Positions 17,632 to 26,617 are shown, counted from the first letter of the stretch. The stretch: DNA of 42,162 nucleotides from Deltaproteobacteria bacterium RIFOXYD12_FULL_57_12 (GCA_001799275.1 MGTE01000047.1:1-42162); one strand, 5' to 3'. A program made the numbers and translations. Notes: generated by a model from the sequence alone, not told the origin.

Positions 17632-18315
17632 CTATATTCCTTGTGAAGACTTATTTTTCAGGTCGCGCAGATATTCGATCAGTTGATGCATCTTGGTGGA
17701 TGGATTGTCACTGCCTGAGACTGTCACATGTTTCTCAAGCCGGATGGCGTGGGTAATGGCGTCCGGCAGTTTCCCCAGGAGGGAAGGGAAAAGGCCGATC
17801 GCGCCCTTGTCGTAGCCGGGGATGTGTCGTTTGAGGGTTTTGATGACCGAGTCGCAGATGGAGCCCGACCTGCCGGTGGAACCGAACGCCTTGGTGGTAT
17901 AGCCAAAATGCAAAAGAAGCCATATCTCAAAACAGGGAACCGAGGTGATGGCCCGAATGGAATCACCCTTGCTCAATCTCGCAGTCCGGATTCTTTCCAG
18001 TGCCTCATTATAGGTTGGGTGCCGGTCACGGTCAAAAACGCAGAAAACCCGGTTGTATTTTTTCTCTTTCCGGTACTCGGCCAAGGCATACTCGATAACA
18101 TTGCGAGGAGAAGACCCGCAATCATCACCGACGATTCTGATATTGGCGGTGCTCAGCTTGAAGGCGTCGCGGAGTTCCTGCAAATAGTTCGGTTCCGTCT
18201 TGCCCCCTTCACAGACGATCAACACCAGATCGTAGGGCGCGCGCTTTTGTGCCTCCCGGCACAGGGCTGCGACTTTTTTTGCTTTTCTTCGATGGAAGAG
18301 ATTGTCGGAACCCAT
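17632..18315 (-). CDS. rloB: RloB-like TOPRIM-related protein
   Basis: 227 aa. VLIVCEGGKTEPNYLQEL (Glu at about 36) and VFCVFDRDRHP (Asp at 95 and 97) match the E and D-x-D positions of RloB/AbiLii proteins, which share a TOPRIM-type metal centre. It is probably a nuclease set off by its ATPase partner. Its ATG overlaps the RloA stop as TGATG, so the pair is co-translated in near-equal amounts. ATPase plus TOPRIM pairs of this kind (RloAB, AbiL, PARIS) act in abortive infection; for this copy the role is inferred. Confidence 0.82.
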   Translation of the reverse strand: MGSDNLFHRRKAKKVAALCREAQKRAPYDLVLIVCEGGKTEPNYLQELRDAFKLSTANIRIVGDDCGSSPRNVIEYALAEYRKEKKYNRVFCVFDRDRHPTYNEALERIRTARLSKGDSIRAITSVPCFEIWLLLHFGYTTKAFGSTGRSGSICDSVIKTLKRHIPGYDKGAIGLFPSLLGKLPDAITHAIRLEKHVTVSGSDNPSTKMHQLIEYLRDLKNKSSQGI

Positions 18316-19583
18316 CAGGGGCGGGCCTCGCTGGTATAAGGCAAGGCGCCGTAACGGCCGTTGAGATACCCCTTTTGCAGGGCTTCTCCTGCCCTGGGTT
18401 TGAAATCGGTGAGAGGATAAAGTTGGCTGGCGTTTGCCTGGTCTTTATCGACAAACCAGACCTGGTCCCGTCGTACTAAATCCTGGTCCAGAAGAGAGGT
18501 GTCGTGAGTGGTGAAGATAAGCTGCCCGTTTGCCTGGTTTGTTTTGTTGTTATGAAACATGGAAAGCAGAAATCGCATGATCTTCGGATGCAGGCTGGTA
18601 TCCAGTTCATCGGCAAAAAGGATTCGGCCTTGGGTCAGAATGTCGAGCCAGGGGCCGGCATAGGCAAAGAGTTTGCGGGTGCCGTCAGACTCTTCCTCAA
18701 GCGGAAGAATTACTGGAGATTCTTCTCCTTTCACTGGATGAAGAAACCCCACACGCATCATCTTTTTGCCATCCATTTTTTGACGGATATCATCCTTCAA
18801 CGCCTCCGGCATATCGGATGGCAGATCTTCCACAGAAAACTCCTTGGTTTCCATCAAGATATCGGAGATGCTGATATCCGCTTCATTCATAAAGGCGAGG
18901 ATGCGCTTTTTCTTTTCATCGTTCTGGCATAACTTGATGCTGAAACCAGGATCGATCAACGTGCCGTGACCGATAATGTAGAGCCTCTGAAACCAGGTGA
19001 AGACCGGCTTGAGTTGCTCACTGTTCCATTGAATCGCAGTGGAAAGGAACAGTGCGTTGTTTCGGGTCATCTCCTGCCACTGCTTCTTGCGGCCGATAAA
19101 ACGGCTGCCAAAATACCATTGATAGTCGTTGCTCTCTGGCTGAAAAGTCCTTTCAAACCAGCGCTGGGCTCGTCCTCCCGGATAGGCTATCAGCCATTCG
19201 TTGGTCACCCTTTCTTTGGTGGCGGCAAAACCATACTGATAGCGGACACCTTCCTGGATGAACTGCACCTCGAACTCACTGGGATGGGATGCCCCAAGTT
19301 GATTGAACAGGAAGGGATTGACCGCGATCCCTTCTCCTTCCTGGTGTTCCTTGGCCGAGGAGACGACAAACTGCTTCACAAACCACATGGCGCGGATAAA
19401 GTTACTTTTCCCCCCGGCATTAGGGCCGTAAACCACCGCCGAACGGAGGAGCCGGGGCAGGCCGGAAACCGGACTTTCAAATGTGTTGCTCTCCAGCAGG
19501 TCTTTTTGAGGAGTCGCAGTCAGAGAAAGTTTCCGAGGCTCCCAAAAGGACCGAAAATTAGCAACACTGAATTCGATGAGCAT
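18315..19583 (-). CDS. rloA: RloA-like AAA ATPase
   Basis: 422 aa. It starts MLIEFSVANFRSF, the usual start of SMC/RecF-like AAA_15/AAA_21 ATPases. Walker A is VYGPNAGGKSNF (about 52); Walker B is RILFADELDTSLHP (about 322); the H-loop region is LIFTTHDTSLLD. It probably senses infection and controls RloB. I start at ATG 19583 because CAGGAG lies 7 nt upstream; an in-frame start at 19643 has no such site. The pair sits between the helicase and DUF262 genes at a visible insertion scar. Confidence 0.82.
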   Translation of the reverse strand: MLIEFSVANFRSFWEPRKLSLTATPQKDLLESNTFESPVSGLPRLLRSAVVYGPNAGGKSNFIRAMWFVKQFVVSSAKEHQEGEGIAVNPFLFNQLGASHPSEFEVQFIQEGVRYQYGFAATKERVTNEWLIAYPGGRAQRWFERTFQPESNDYQWYFGSRFIGRKKQWQEMTRNNALFLSTAIQWNSEQLKPVFTWFQRLYIIGHGTLIDPGFSIKLCQNDEKKKRILAFMNEADISISDILMETKEFSVEDLPSDMPEALKDDIRQKMDGKKMMRVGFLHPVKGEESPVILPLEEESDGTRKLFAYAGPWLDILTQGRILFADELDTSLHPKIMRFLLSMFHNNKTNQANGQLIFTTHDTSLLDQDLVRRDQVWFVDKDQANASQLYPLTDFKPRAGEALQKGYLNGRYGALPYTSEARP

Positions 19584-19734
19584 GGCAACACTCCTGGAAA
19601 AATGAAGGGGAAAAGATAAAATCCGGTCAGCACCGAATATCATTTCTCAACCTTCATACCCTGGCTTGTGCTAACTTTTCAAGCATTAAATGCAGAAAAT
19701 ATGAAAAATATAGCTTAAAATTGATTTTATGGTG

Positions 19735-19915
19735 TCGATTGCTTTGCCATGCCAAGGAGACTGGCAATCTCGAAATTGATATTGGTCACACCGAATCCCG
19801 GCTCCCGACAAAGTAGCGTTGGAAATCCGACAACACCATGATACGCGAGTGGGCCTCGGTCAAGAGGTGTCCTTGAGGGCGCGGGGGTGGTATATCCAAA
19901 TATGCTCATGATGGT
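19735..19915 (-). pseudogene. Recombination scar: DUF262 gene start fused to helicase 3'-end remnant
   Basis: 19869-19915 is a decayed copy of the start of the DUF262 gene at 17556-17602: it shares the GAGGGCGCGGGGGT core and TCATGATG around the ATG, with a 1-bp deletion that shifts the frame. Its ATG overlaps the helicase stop as ATGA. The following part (19738-19845) encodes CREPGFGVTNINFEIASLL, resembling the helicase C-terminus at 19910-19970 (QREPDFGAASVNYHFAELL). So this spot holds a second, broken helicase end and a second, broken DUF262 start, as expected if RloAB came in with homologous flanks. Confidence 0.75.
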
Positions 19916-22900
19916 TCTCCGGCCCTCTGCAACAATTCTGCAAAGTGATAGTTTACACTCGCCGCTCCGAAATCCGGCTCGCGCTGAAAGGGTTGGCGCA
20001 GGTAGTGGGCGCGGTGACTATCGTTGCCGGTGAACTCCACAATAGCGAGGATGAAGTCGTCGGGCTTATTGAGTGAGTAGAGAATTTCATTTTTGGTCAC
20101 CGTGATGGTCTGCGCTCCGGTAACTCGCCCCTTGACCTCGATGAAGCGCAGCTTGCCAGTACCGGGAACGCGACTCTCGATGTCGTAGCCAAGCTTATCA
20201 AACTCCCGATCCACGGGCTCAAATCCGAGGTTGCGCTCGATTTCCATGACGATGGCGCGGGCCTTGGCTGCTACAGCCAGGGTGTCAACAGGAGGTGACA
20301 TATCCTCCAACTGCCGCCCTGCCATGATGGCGAGCAATCCCATAGGCACCACCACCAGCCCGCCAAGGATGACCGGCGGTAGCGGAGAAATTTGAGTCTC
20401 GAGCCTGAGTTCGTCCAGCCGCTTCTGCAAACGTGCCTGCAGAATATCGGCCCGCTTGCGGGCTTCACCCGAGTTGAGCCGGGCATTGGGCTTGCCGGCT
20501 TGCTCCTGGAGTTTGAGCTGCTCGGCGCGATGATCCCAATAGGTGATCTCCTTGGTAAGCCGTTCCTTGACTGCCGCCTCGGTCTTTGAGAGCAGCTCCA
20601 GCCGGGGTTCCCGCACTTCCTTAAGGTGTTCAGGAACGACGTGGGCCACTGCGTACCCTTGGGCCTTTTGTTCCAACGCTCGGGTGATCCAGGAACATTC
20701 AGTGCGCTCAAGAATGGCATCCACGTCAGGCTCGTCCTTTTTCAACGGCCGATAATCCAGATAAGGGGCATAGTGGACGTGGCGAGTGTTGCCGTCGGCG
20801 TCAAGTTCGATATAGAGCATTTTTTTCGAGATGACGCGGCGCTCACCAGTGCGGGTAAGGCCTGCGTCCTGGATGGCATGCTCCAGATAGAACAGGACAC
20901 GGGGCCGAGTGCCGTGATCGTGCTCATCCACCAAAATGGTGCCCCGTTTGAGCAGGTCGCGGTGGCGCTCAAGAATCAGGTCGATAGCAGCATCGAGCAG
21001 CGGGTGGCCTGGACAGACAAAGGCGGCGAGCGGCTGACCCTGCGGTGCAATCAACGATTTCTCGAAGGCGATACGCTCGTAACGCGGCAGTACCGGTTCG
21101 CCCACACCAATGAGCCGGTCACGGTTGCGAATGGAGGCCGGAACGTGTGTGACCTCGTAACGCCGGGGCTCACGCTGCCTGACCGACCCACCCAACCGCT
21201 GAAAGGCTTCCTGGAAAAATGATTCAATATAGTGCGGCTGCAGCCGGCGGGCCTCGGCGCGTTCCATATCTTCACGGATGCGGTAAACGCGGCTCACGTC
21301 CATGGTGTCGTGGGCCAGTGCCCGGTCGTCGAGCAAATCCTGGAGATGGCTTCGGTCGAGGGTTTGGTCGAGAACAGTGGTAAGGTAGGCTTCTACCTCG
21401 GGGCGCTCGCCGTACCGGATCGCCTCGATCAGCAGCTCACGCAATGATTTGCCCTCAAACTGGAGCCTACCCAGAACATCGAACACCTGCCCGCCAAGGG
21501 CTTTCCGGGCCTCCTCAAGTTTTTCGAGCAGCTTGCGGTAAACATCGCCCTCCCTGGTTTCTTCGGCAATCAGGTTCCACAGGTGGCAAACCTCGGTCTG
21601 GCCAATACGATGGATGCGGCCGAATCGCTGTTCCAGGCGGTTTGGATTCCACGGCAGGTCATAGTTCACCATCAGATGGGCACGCTGAAGGTTGATACCC
21701 TCTCCCGCTGCATCGGTAGCAAGCAGCACCTGTACCTTTGGGTCGTGCCTGAATGACTCCTGCACCTTCAGGCGCTCCTCGCGTCCCATACCGCCATGGA
21801 TCATAACCACGGACTCCTTGCGACCAAGCAGGGTGGTGACGCGGCTCTCGAGATAATTCAGGGTGTCGCGGTGCTCGGTGAACAATACGAGTTTCTGGTG
21901 CGATGAGGGCTTCGGCCTGGGAATTTCCCCAGAACCATAAGGCGCCTGGGATTCAGCGACCTGATTTGATATGGCCGAAGGGGTGAAGATTTCGGTCAAC
22001 AGGCTGGCCAGTTCCCGCCACTTGGTATCCATGCCGCTACGACGTACGCCAAGGGCGAGCGACTCCAGGATTTCCAGGGTGGCGATCTCGACTTTCAATT
22101 CGCTAATGGTGCTGGCGGCGGTTGCCTGATCGAGGATCTCCTCCTCGACGGCCTCGACCTCATGGTCCGGCGCCTCTTCGAGATCCTCGACATCCTCAGC
22201 ATCAAATGCGCGAACAGCGGGGATAAATATCGAGGCAGCCTGGCCACCGCGTTGGAGCAATTCCAGCTCACGCAGCCGGCTTTCCAGTCGCTCCCGGCGA
22301 CGACGTAGGGATTGGTAAATTGCCTCGGGTGAGGAGGCAAGGCGGCGTTGCAGGATTGTAAGAGCGAAACCGACAGTACCTGCACGTTTGTCATTCTCGA
22401 GAGCTTCAGCGCGGTTGAACTCCTCGCGCACGTAGTTGGTGACCGCCTTGTATAGATGGGCCTCGGACGGTGAGAGTTTATACGGCACGGTATAGGCGAT
22501 ACGCTCGGGAAACAACGGCGTACCATCGAACTTGAGCAGCCGTTCCTTCACCATGCGGCGCATCAGGTCCGAGACATCCGTCACATGGACCCCGTCACGG
22601 AAACGACCCTCGAAACGGTCTCCGTCGAGCAGCGCCATGAACAGCTGGAAATCTGCTTCTTTGCCGTTGTGCGGTGTTGCCGTCATCAATAGAAAGTGCC
22701 GGGTGAGGGTTGCGAGGAGCTGCCCGAGTCGGTAGCGTTTTGTGTACTTCGTCTCACCACCGAAGACCGTCGCTGACATCTTGTGAGCCTCGTCGCAGAC
22801 CACCAGGTCCCAACGGCAATCCGGTACTCGGAGCTTCTGCTGCACATCTTCGTTGCGTGAGAGCTTGTCGAGGCGGGCGATTATCAGATTGGTTTCCAGG

Positions 22901-23487
22901 AACCAGTTCCCGGTGCGGGCGGCTTCGAGTTTGTCGTTGGTAAGTATCTCGAAGGGCAGGTGAAAACGACGGTACAGTTCATCCTGCCATTGTTCAGCAA
23001 GGCTACCAGGGCAGACGATAAGGCAGCGCTGCAAGTCTCCCCTGGCAATGAGTTCCTTGATGAGGAGGCCGGCCATGATGGTTTTCCCGGCACCGGGGTC
23101 GTCAGCAAGAAGAAAGCGGAGCGGCTGCCGTGGCAGCATGGCCTCATAGACCGCTGTGATCTGGTGCGGGAGAGGATCGACGAGCGAAGTATGGACAGCC
23201 AGCACCGGATCGAACAGATGCGCCAGGTGAATGCGTTGCGCCTCGGACACCAGACGGAACAGCGCCCCATCTCCATCAAAACTCCAGGGCCGGCCTTGCT
23301 CCACAATTTCGAGTCGTGGTTCATCGTGGCGGTAAAGCAGTTCGTTGGCAACTTTTCCTGAAGAAGTTTTGTATGTGAGCTCGAGTGCCTCGGAACCAAA
23401 CCACTGCACACTGACAACAGTCACCAGTGAGTCTGAAACGATGCCACGCACGGTGGCATTGGTCTGAAGTTGTTCGAGATTGATCAT
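19906..23487 (-). CDS. SNF2-family helicase with C-terminal DUF3883 domain
   Basis: 1193 aa. DNA-dependent ATPase core: PLPHQITAVYEAML (Q-motif region), Walker A DDPGAGKT (about 128), DEAHK box (about 229), LLMTATPHNGKEADF (motif III), and the C-terminal helicase lobe with DAAGEGINLQ and EQRFGRIHRIGQ (motifs V/VI). A long helical middle and tail lead to a DUF3883-type domain (about 1089-1185; FIEVKGR resembles the E-x-K of PD-(D/E)XK folds). The shape recalls the DrmD helicase of DISARM, but drmA and drmB are absent here. It is the first gene of the minus-strand locus. No strong Shine-Dalgarno precedes the ATG. Confidence 0.85.
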   Translation of the reverse strand: MINLEQLQTNATVRGIVSDSLVTVVSVQWFGSEALELTYKTSSGKVANELLYRHDEPRLEIVEQGRPWSFDGDGALFRLVSEAQRIHLAHLFDPVLAVHTSLVDPLPHQITAVYEAMLPRQPLRFLLADDPGAGKTIMAGLLIKELIARGDLQRCLIVCPGSLAEQWQDELYRRFHLPFEILTNDKLEAARTGNWFLETNLIIARLDKLSRNEDVQQKLRVPDCRWDLVVCDEAHKMSATVFGGETKYTKRYRLGQLLATLTRHFLLMTATPHNGKEADFQLFMALLDGDRFEGRFRDGVHVTDVSDLMRRMVKERLLKFDGTPLFPERIAYTVPYKLSPSEAHLYKAVTNYVREEFNRAEALENDKRAGTVGFALTILQRRLASSPEAIYQSLRRRRERLESRLRELELLQRGGQAASIFIPAVRAFDAEDVEDLEEAPDHEVEAVEEEILDQATAASTISELKVEIATLEILESLALGVRRSGMDTKWRELASLLTEIFTPSAISNQVAESQAPYGSGEIPRPKPSSHQKLVLFTEHRDTLNYLESRVTTLLGRKESVVMIHGGMGREERLKVQESFRHDPKVQVLLATDAAGEGINLQRAHLMVNYDLPWNPNRLEQRFGRIHRIGQTEVCHLWNLIAEETREGDVYRKLLEKLEEARKALGGQVFDVLGRLQFEGKSLRELLIEAIRYGERPEVEAYLTTVLDQTLDRSHLQDLLDDRALAHDTMDVSRVYRIREDMERAEARRLQPHYIESFFQEAFQRLGGSVRQREPRRYEVTHVPASIRNRDRLIGVGEPVLPRYERIAFEKSLIAPQGQPLAAFVCPGHPLLDAAIDLILERHRDLLKRGTILVDEHDHGTRPRVLFYLEHAIQDAGLTRTGERRVISKKMLYIELDADGNTRHVHYAPYLDYRPLKKDEPDVDAILERTECSWITRALEQKAQGYAVAHVVPEHLKEVREPRLELLSKTEAAVKERLTKEITYWDHRAEQLKLQEQAGKPNARLNSGEARKRADILQARLQKRLDELRLETQISPLPPVILGGLVVVPMGLLAIMAGRQLEDMSPPVDTLAVAAKARAIVMEIERNLGFEPVDREFDKLGYDIESRVPGTGKLRFIEVKGRVTGAQTITVTKNEILYSLNKPDDFILAIVEFTGNDSHRAHYLRQPFQREPDFGAASVNYHFAELLQRAGEPS

Positions 23488-24018
23488 TTGATGCGTCTTT
23501 TATTTTTTAAAAATGTACCCTCTCGTCGGTGTTCATGACGCTACATGGTCGGAAAAGACATCTGTACTATGACACAAATTCCGGCAAGCCTGATGAAAAA
23601 ATGAATAACATATTCATAACTTTTTTGCTTAACCAGAAAAATCAAAGAATATCAACAGCAAAGAATACTAGTGCCGGTAGTAGGGTCGACCTAGCAATAT
23701 CGACCGTAACCCATTACGGGTACTGGAATTAAATGAAAGGGGATTTGTCAGGAAGTACTAGGTTTGGTTGTTTTTGGTGGTGCATTTTTTTTGAGCCTGT
23801 AAAGATATTGTTGAGGGCAACGAGCCAACGAGGCGACGCAATCATCATGACTGTAAATGCTTCGGGGAAGCAACGGAGAAGGCCCTTCAGCCCCGGCCGG
23901 TCAGAGCGGAAACCCGACAGTTGAACCGTCAAGTGAAAGAAGCCTGTTCAAACACGTTCAAATCTGAAGTCGAATAAATCCAGCGGTCCTCCTCTCACCA
24001 CGGTTCACCCCCCCTGCT
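23488..24018. other. Gene-free, AT-rich gap upstream of the helicase
   Basis: About 530 bases without a supported gene. It should hold the promoter of the minus-strand defence locus. A small perfect hairpin (CCGTAA, CCCA, TTACGG) lies at 23704-23719. At 23850-23978 an open stretch with Arg-rich coding potential (QPRPVRAETRQLNRQ, then VKEAC) ends in TAA and may be the tail of a lost mobile-element gene; it has no start and I could not assign it. Confidence 0.4.
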
Positions 24019-24180
24019 CCCCGAATTAACTAACCTCCGTATAGACAAGGAAGGTCCATTTCAGGTTGGCCCGGACAGGTCACGACCTCGGAATAAACTA
24101 ACCTCTCCAATATGTGAGGGGCAAGGTTGTCCTTCCAGGGTCAGCATCCGGAATTAACTGACCTGTCTAAAAGTAGGAGG
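24019..24180. repeat. Three imperfect direct repeats with internal dyads
   Basis: The core GAAT(T/A)AACT(A/G)ACCT(C/G) occurs at 24023, 24091 and 24151 (spacing 68 and 60 bp). In each copy ACCT is followed 10-12 nt later by AGG, making a spaced dyad of the kind MerR-family proteins bind. They end about 50 bp before the start of a truncated MerR-like gene, so an operator array for that regulator is the simplest reading; iterons are an alternative. Confidence 0.6.
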
Positions 24181-24227
24181 GGGCCACGACGGCCTGAAAG
24201 ATTAATTTCAACACAAGGAGAGAAGAG

Positions 24228-24344
24228 ATGATAGCAGTGGAAAAGTATCAAACGGTGAGCATCGGTGAGGCCTCACGGCTGACCGGCGCCAGTATCAAAC
24301 AGATCAGAAATTGGGCGGACACAGGATATGATATTTATAACTAA
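24228..24344 (+). pseudogene. Truncated MerR-like HTH regulator
   Basis: 38 codons after a good AAGGAGAGAAG site. Residues 9-32 (VSIGEASRLTGASIKQIRNW) form the winged-helix recognition segment of MerR-type regulators, where the family continues with the wing and an effector domain. Here the frame runs into unrelated sequence (DIYN, stop) at about 24,330, a clear break point. The dyad repeats upstream were probably its operators. Confidence 0.65.
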
Positions 24345-24352
24345 AGTTCGTA

Positions 24353-25201
24353 TTATTGCCATACGATCACACTTCTTTTGTAGTCAATTTGAAATGGGTG
24401 TTTTTTAAGAAATGCCATACCAAGAAGGCCGTTATGAGCTAGCTTTTCTTTGTTCTCAATATGACTTGTTTCAACCTGGATGTTCTTTTCTGAGTATGGC
24501 CCCACTTGGATAAGATCAACCGCGCATATTTCAGTGTCTACATGACGGCCATCCGCTACGATTGCTTTTCCGCGTCCGATCGTTCTCGGATTCACCAGAC
24601 CCGCCAAATCATCATGTAAAAAAAGCCCGCTACAGCCGGTATCAAGTAACAGTGTGGTTTTTACCAGTTTGCCGTTGTGGCCAATCATGACCGGCACTAA
24701 GACTTGATTTCTTTGTATGACAACGGCAGTTTCCTTTTGATTTGCACTGAGTTCGGCTTGCTCTCGAACATTTCGGTTTTCTGGGAATTTTGTATTGGAA
24801 AAATGTGTTATGCCGGAATCATCCGTCCAGGAATAAATTTTCCCCTGGCCTCGCAGCGGTTGTTTGGTTGTCGAATCTGATAATCCTGGATGTTCTTGTG
24901 CTGGTTGTCTGCCCGGCGCGATAGGAGATGTAACCTCTCGGTGGCGGATCACGATGAAAACAAGGGATAAGGCGATTAGGGCGGGTAGGACTCGTGTTAA
25001 GAAAAATTGACCAAGCTTGTATTTTATCACCATCTGATTGTATGCGGCGATTGCTTGCTGTCTTCTTTTTTCGTTTCGCTCGTGGATTCTTCGGAAAAAA
25101 TTTCTTTTTTTAGTCTCATGCCTGGCCGCGGCAACGACCATATGATAAACGATTAATAGTGTGACTGCTGCGATGAGGATTATAGAAAGTAATATTTCCA
25201 T
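24353..25201 (-). CDS. Membrane-anchored retropepsin-like aspartic protease with DUF4124 segment
   Basis: 282 aa. One hydrophobic helix at the N-terminus (about 3-25) and a second at about 68-86 place the rest outside the cytoplasm or in the periplasm. KIYSWTDDSGITHFSNTKFP is a DUF4124 motif. The C-terminal half is a single-domain clan AA protease: LLLDTGCSGLFL carries the catalytic D-T-G, and GLLGMAFLKKHPFQIDY is the usual closing motif. Such proteins probably work as dimers. It lies between broken island genes and may be island cargo. Only a weak ribosome site precedes the ATG. Confidence 0.75.
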   Translation of the reverse strand: MEILLSIILIAAVTLLIVYHMVVAAARHETKKRNFFRRIHERNEKRRQQAIAAYNQMVIKYKLGQFFLTRVLPALIALSLVFIVIRHREVTSPIAPGRQPAQEHPGLSDSTTKQPLRGQGKIYSWTDDSGITHFSNTKFPENRNVREQAELSANQKETAVVIQRNQVLVPVMIGHNGKLVKTTLLLDTGCSGLFLHDDLAGLVNPRTIGRGKAIVADGRHVDTEICAVDLIQVGPYSEKNIQVETSHIENKEKLAHNGLLGMAFLKKHPFQIDYKRSVIVWQ

Positions 25202-25431
25202 AAGGCATCACCAATGCACGGCAGACAGACGACAGGTTTTTTCTTGTGTCGGTCCTAGTATTACCTGACAAGCAAGTATCTTTTTTATTGTAATATATCT
25301 TGCTGGAAGTATTGCTTTTTCATTGAACTAATACTAATTTTGCACTTGGTAATAGCCGCACGAAAAACTAGTATTTAAATCTCTAGTTAAGTCAGGTACT
25401 AACAGATAGTTTGCCGAAAATCAACTTTAAA

Positions 25432-25653
25432 TTACGCAGTCTTCTTTTCTTCTTTCACGTCGTTGTCTCGCAGTTTCACCGTTAGTTCGAGTTCCGGGAA
25501 CAACTCGGAAAATTCCCGCATCCACGTCCTTAAATCTTTTTTCGGCAGTTCTTCAATCTTGTCCGGGTATTTCGGACCTTTTCCGATTGCGAGCCATAAA
25601 AAAATGTAGTCACAGAAGAAGAACTTAAGCTTGCCACCGGATATCGCCGGTGC
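25432..25653 (-). pseudogene. 3' fragment of an unidentified gene
   Basis: An open frame with no start codon after an in-frame TGA. It ends DLRTWMREFSELFPELEL, then TVKLRDNDVKEEKKTA and stop, which reads like genuine charged protein sequence. Its 5' part lies antisense to the DUF4224 remnant, so only the part below about 25,600 is likely genuine. The gene was probably cut by a rearrangement. Not identified. Confidence 0.35.
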
Positions 25654-25878
25654 TCAACACTTGAAAAGTGTTTACGCTCGGAGAAAATCCGATTTTATTA
25701 TGGCAGGAATGGTCTTATCCGGACCACACGAGAGGCTTTAAATATTGGCCTGGGCGTTAATTTGTTGCCCGAACCTCAAAGTGATTTTGACAATTTATGG
25801 GCCGGCCGCGAAAAGACAATGAAAGGTTGCCGCCGCACGCATATTTTCGCGCGGCCGTTATGTGTATCGGGTCGTTGA
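25606..25878 (+). pseudogene. DUF4224-like remnant upstream of integrase
   Basis: The frame reads VVTEEELKLATGYRR, then CSTLEKCLRSEKIRFYYGRNG and LIRTTREALNIGLG, matching the compact DUF4224 domain that commonly precedes tyrosine recombinases of prophages and islands. No ATG or GTG is in frame before it: a TAA lies at 25597, so the start has been lost. The frame overlaps the integrase start at 25797, as in intact pairs. Confidence 0.65.
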
Positions 25879-26324
25879 GCCTGGCTGGTTTGTTAAAGAG
25901 ATTCGTCTTTGTGGCCCGGGCGCGTTTATCGGAAGTATTGGACTTGAAGCGAGAGGATTTGTGGGAAGATGGTTTGTCGCTCCGTCGCAAGAAGGGCAGT
26001 AAGACGCAGGTTATTGAATGGTCTGACCGCTTACAAGCGGCGACAAACGCAGCGCGCAACTTGCCTGGGCTTCCGTGGCGCGGTTATGTGTTTCACCGGC
26101 CGGCTGGTCACCGGATCAATACATCATCCTTTCAATCAGCGTGGCAACGGCTCATGTTCCGGGCGCTGCAATCAGGGCTCGGTGAGCGGTTTTCATTTCA
26201 TGATTTGAAAGCCAAGGGCGTCTCGGATTTTGACGGTGACATGCGGCTTGCGTCAGGCCTTCTTTCCGAACAGATGGTTCATGTGTATGATCGGTTGCCG
26301 GGTAAAGTGTCCCCGACAAGATAG
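25797..26324 (+). pseudogene. Tyrosine recombinase (integrase) with internal deletion
   Basis: It begins MGRPRKDNERLPPHAYFR, a typical N-terminus of phage-type integrases, then jumps to the catalytic core. Visible are ARARLSEVLDLKREDL (first catalytic Arg), FHDLKAKGVSDFDGD (the H-x-L-K variant of the second box) and MVHVYDRLPGKVSPT (catalytic Tyr). At 175 aa it is about half the usual length: the arm-binding and core-binding domains are largely missing. It points at the 3' end of the tRNA-Lys gene 70 bp away, the usual position for an integrase beside its attachment site. Confidence 0.8.
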
Positions 26325-26344
26325 TTTTCGGAATAGTTTTCGGA

Positions 26345-26381
26345 AAACAAAGAAAAAGGGGTCACGGAAAATCCGTAACCC
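26345..26381 (-). terminator. Terminator of tRNA-Lys
   Basis: On the minus strand GGGTTACGGA pairs with TCCGTGACCC (one G-T pair, 3-nt TTT loop), followed by CTTTTTCTTTG. It lies 12 bp after the end of the tRNA gene. Confidence 0.8.
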
Positions 26382-26392
26382 ATTGATATTGT

Positions 26393-26468
26393 TGGTGGGC
26401 CGTGAAGGAATCGAACCTTCAACCTACTGATTAAGAGTCAGGTGCTCTGCCAGTTGAGCTAACGGCCC
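26393..26468 (-). tRNA. tRNA-Lys (anticodon CTT), CCA encoded
   Basis: Full cloverleaf: acceptor GGGCCGT/ACGGCCC, D-arm GCTC-GAGC, anticodon loop CTCTTAA with anticodon CTT, variable loop, T-arm with GGTTCGATTCC, discriminator A, and genomic CCA. It aligns closely with the bacterial tRNA-Lys pattern. The 3' end faces the island and the decayed integrase, so this is the probable attachment site. If the island used the 3' part of this gene, the second att copy lies to the left of this window. Confidence 0.97.
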
Positions 26469-26617
26469 CTTTGTCGTCGAAAAGAAGTGTGCTTTGTAGC
26501 ACAACTTGATTCGGCAGTCAAGAGGATAACTTGTATTGATGGGAACTCGCATTTGGGCGCAGTACTCTGGCCATTGCACCGCGCCGCTTATGGATTTGCC
26601 TTTGAGGAGTGAAGAGA

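Noticed and set aside
18315-19583. PARIS or Gabija system
   Set aside because: The TOPRIM partner has RloB-type motifs and no DUF4435 or UvrD-like partner is coupled to this ATPase; RloAB/AbiL-like fits better.
20626-21222. 198-codon plus-strand ORF
   Set aside because: Antisense shadow in the helicase gene, a by-product of GC-rich codon use.
23529-23732. 67-codon ORF upstream of the helicase
   Set aside because: Low-complexity AT-rich sequence without ribosome site or similarity.
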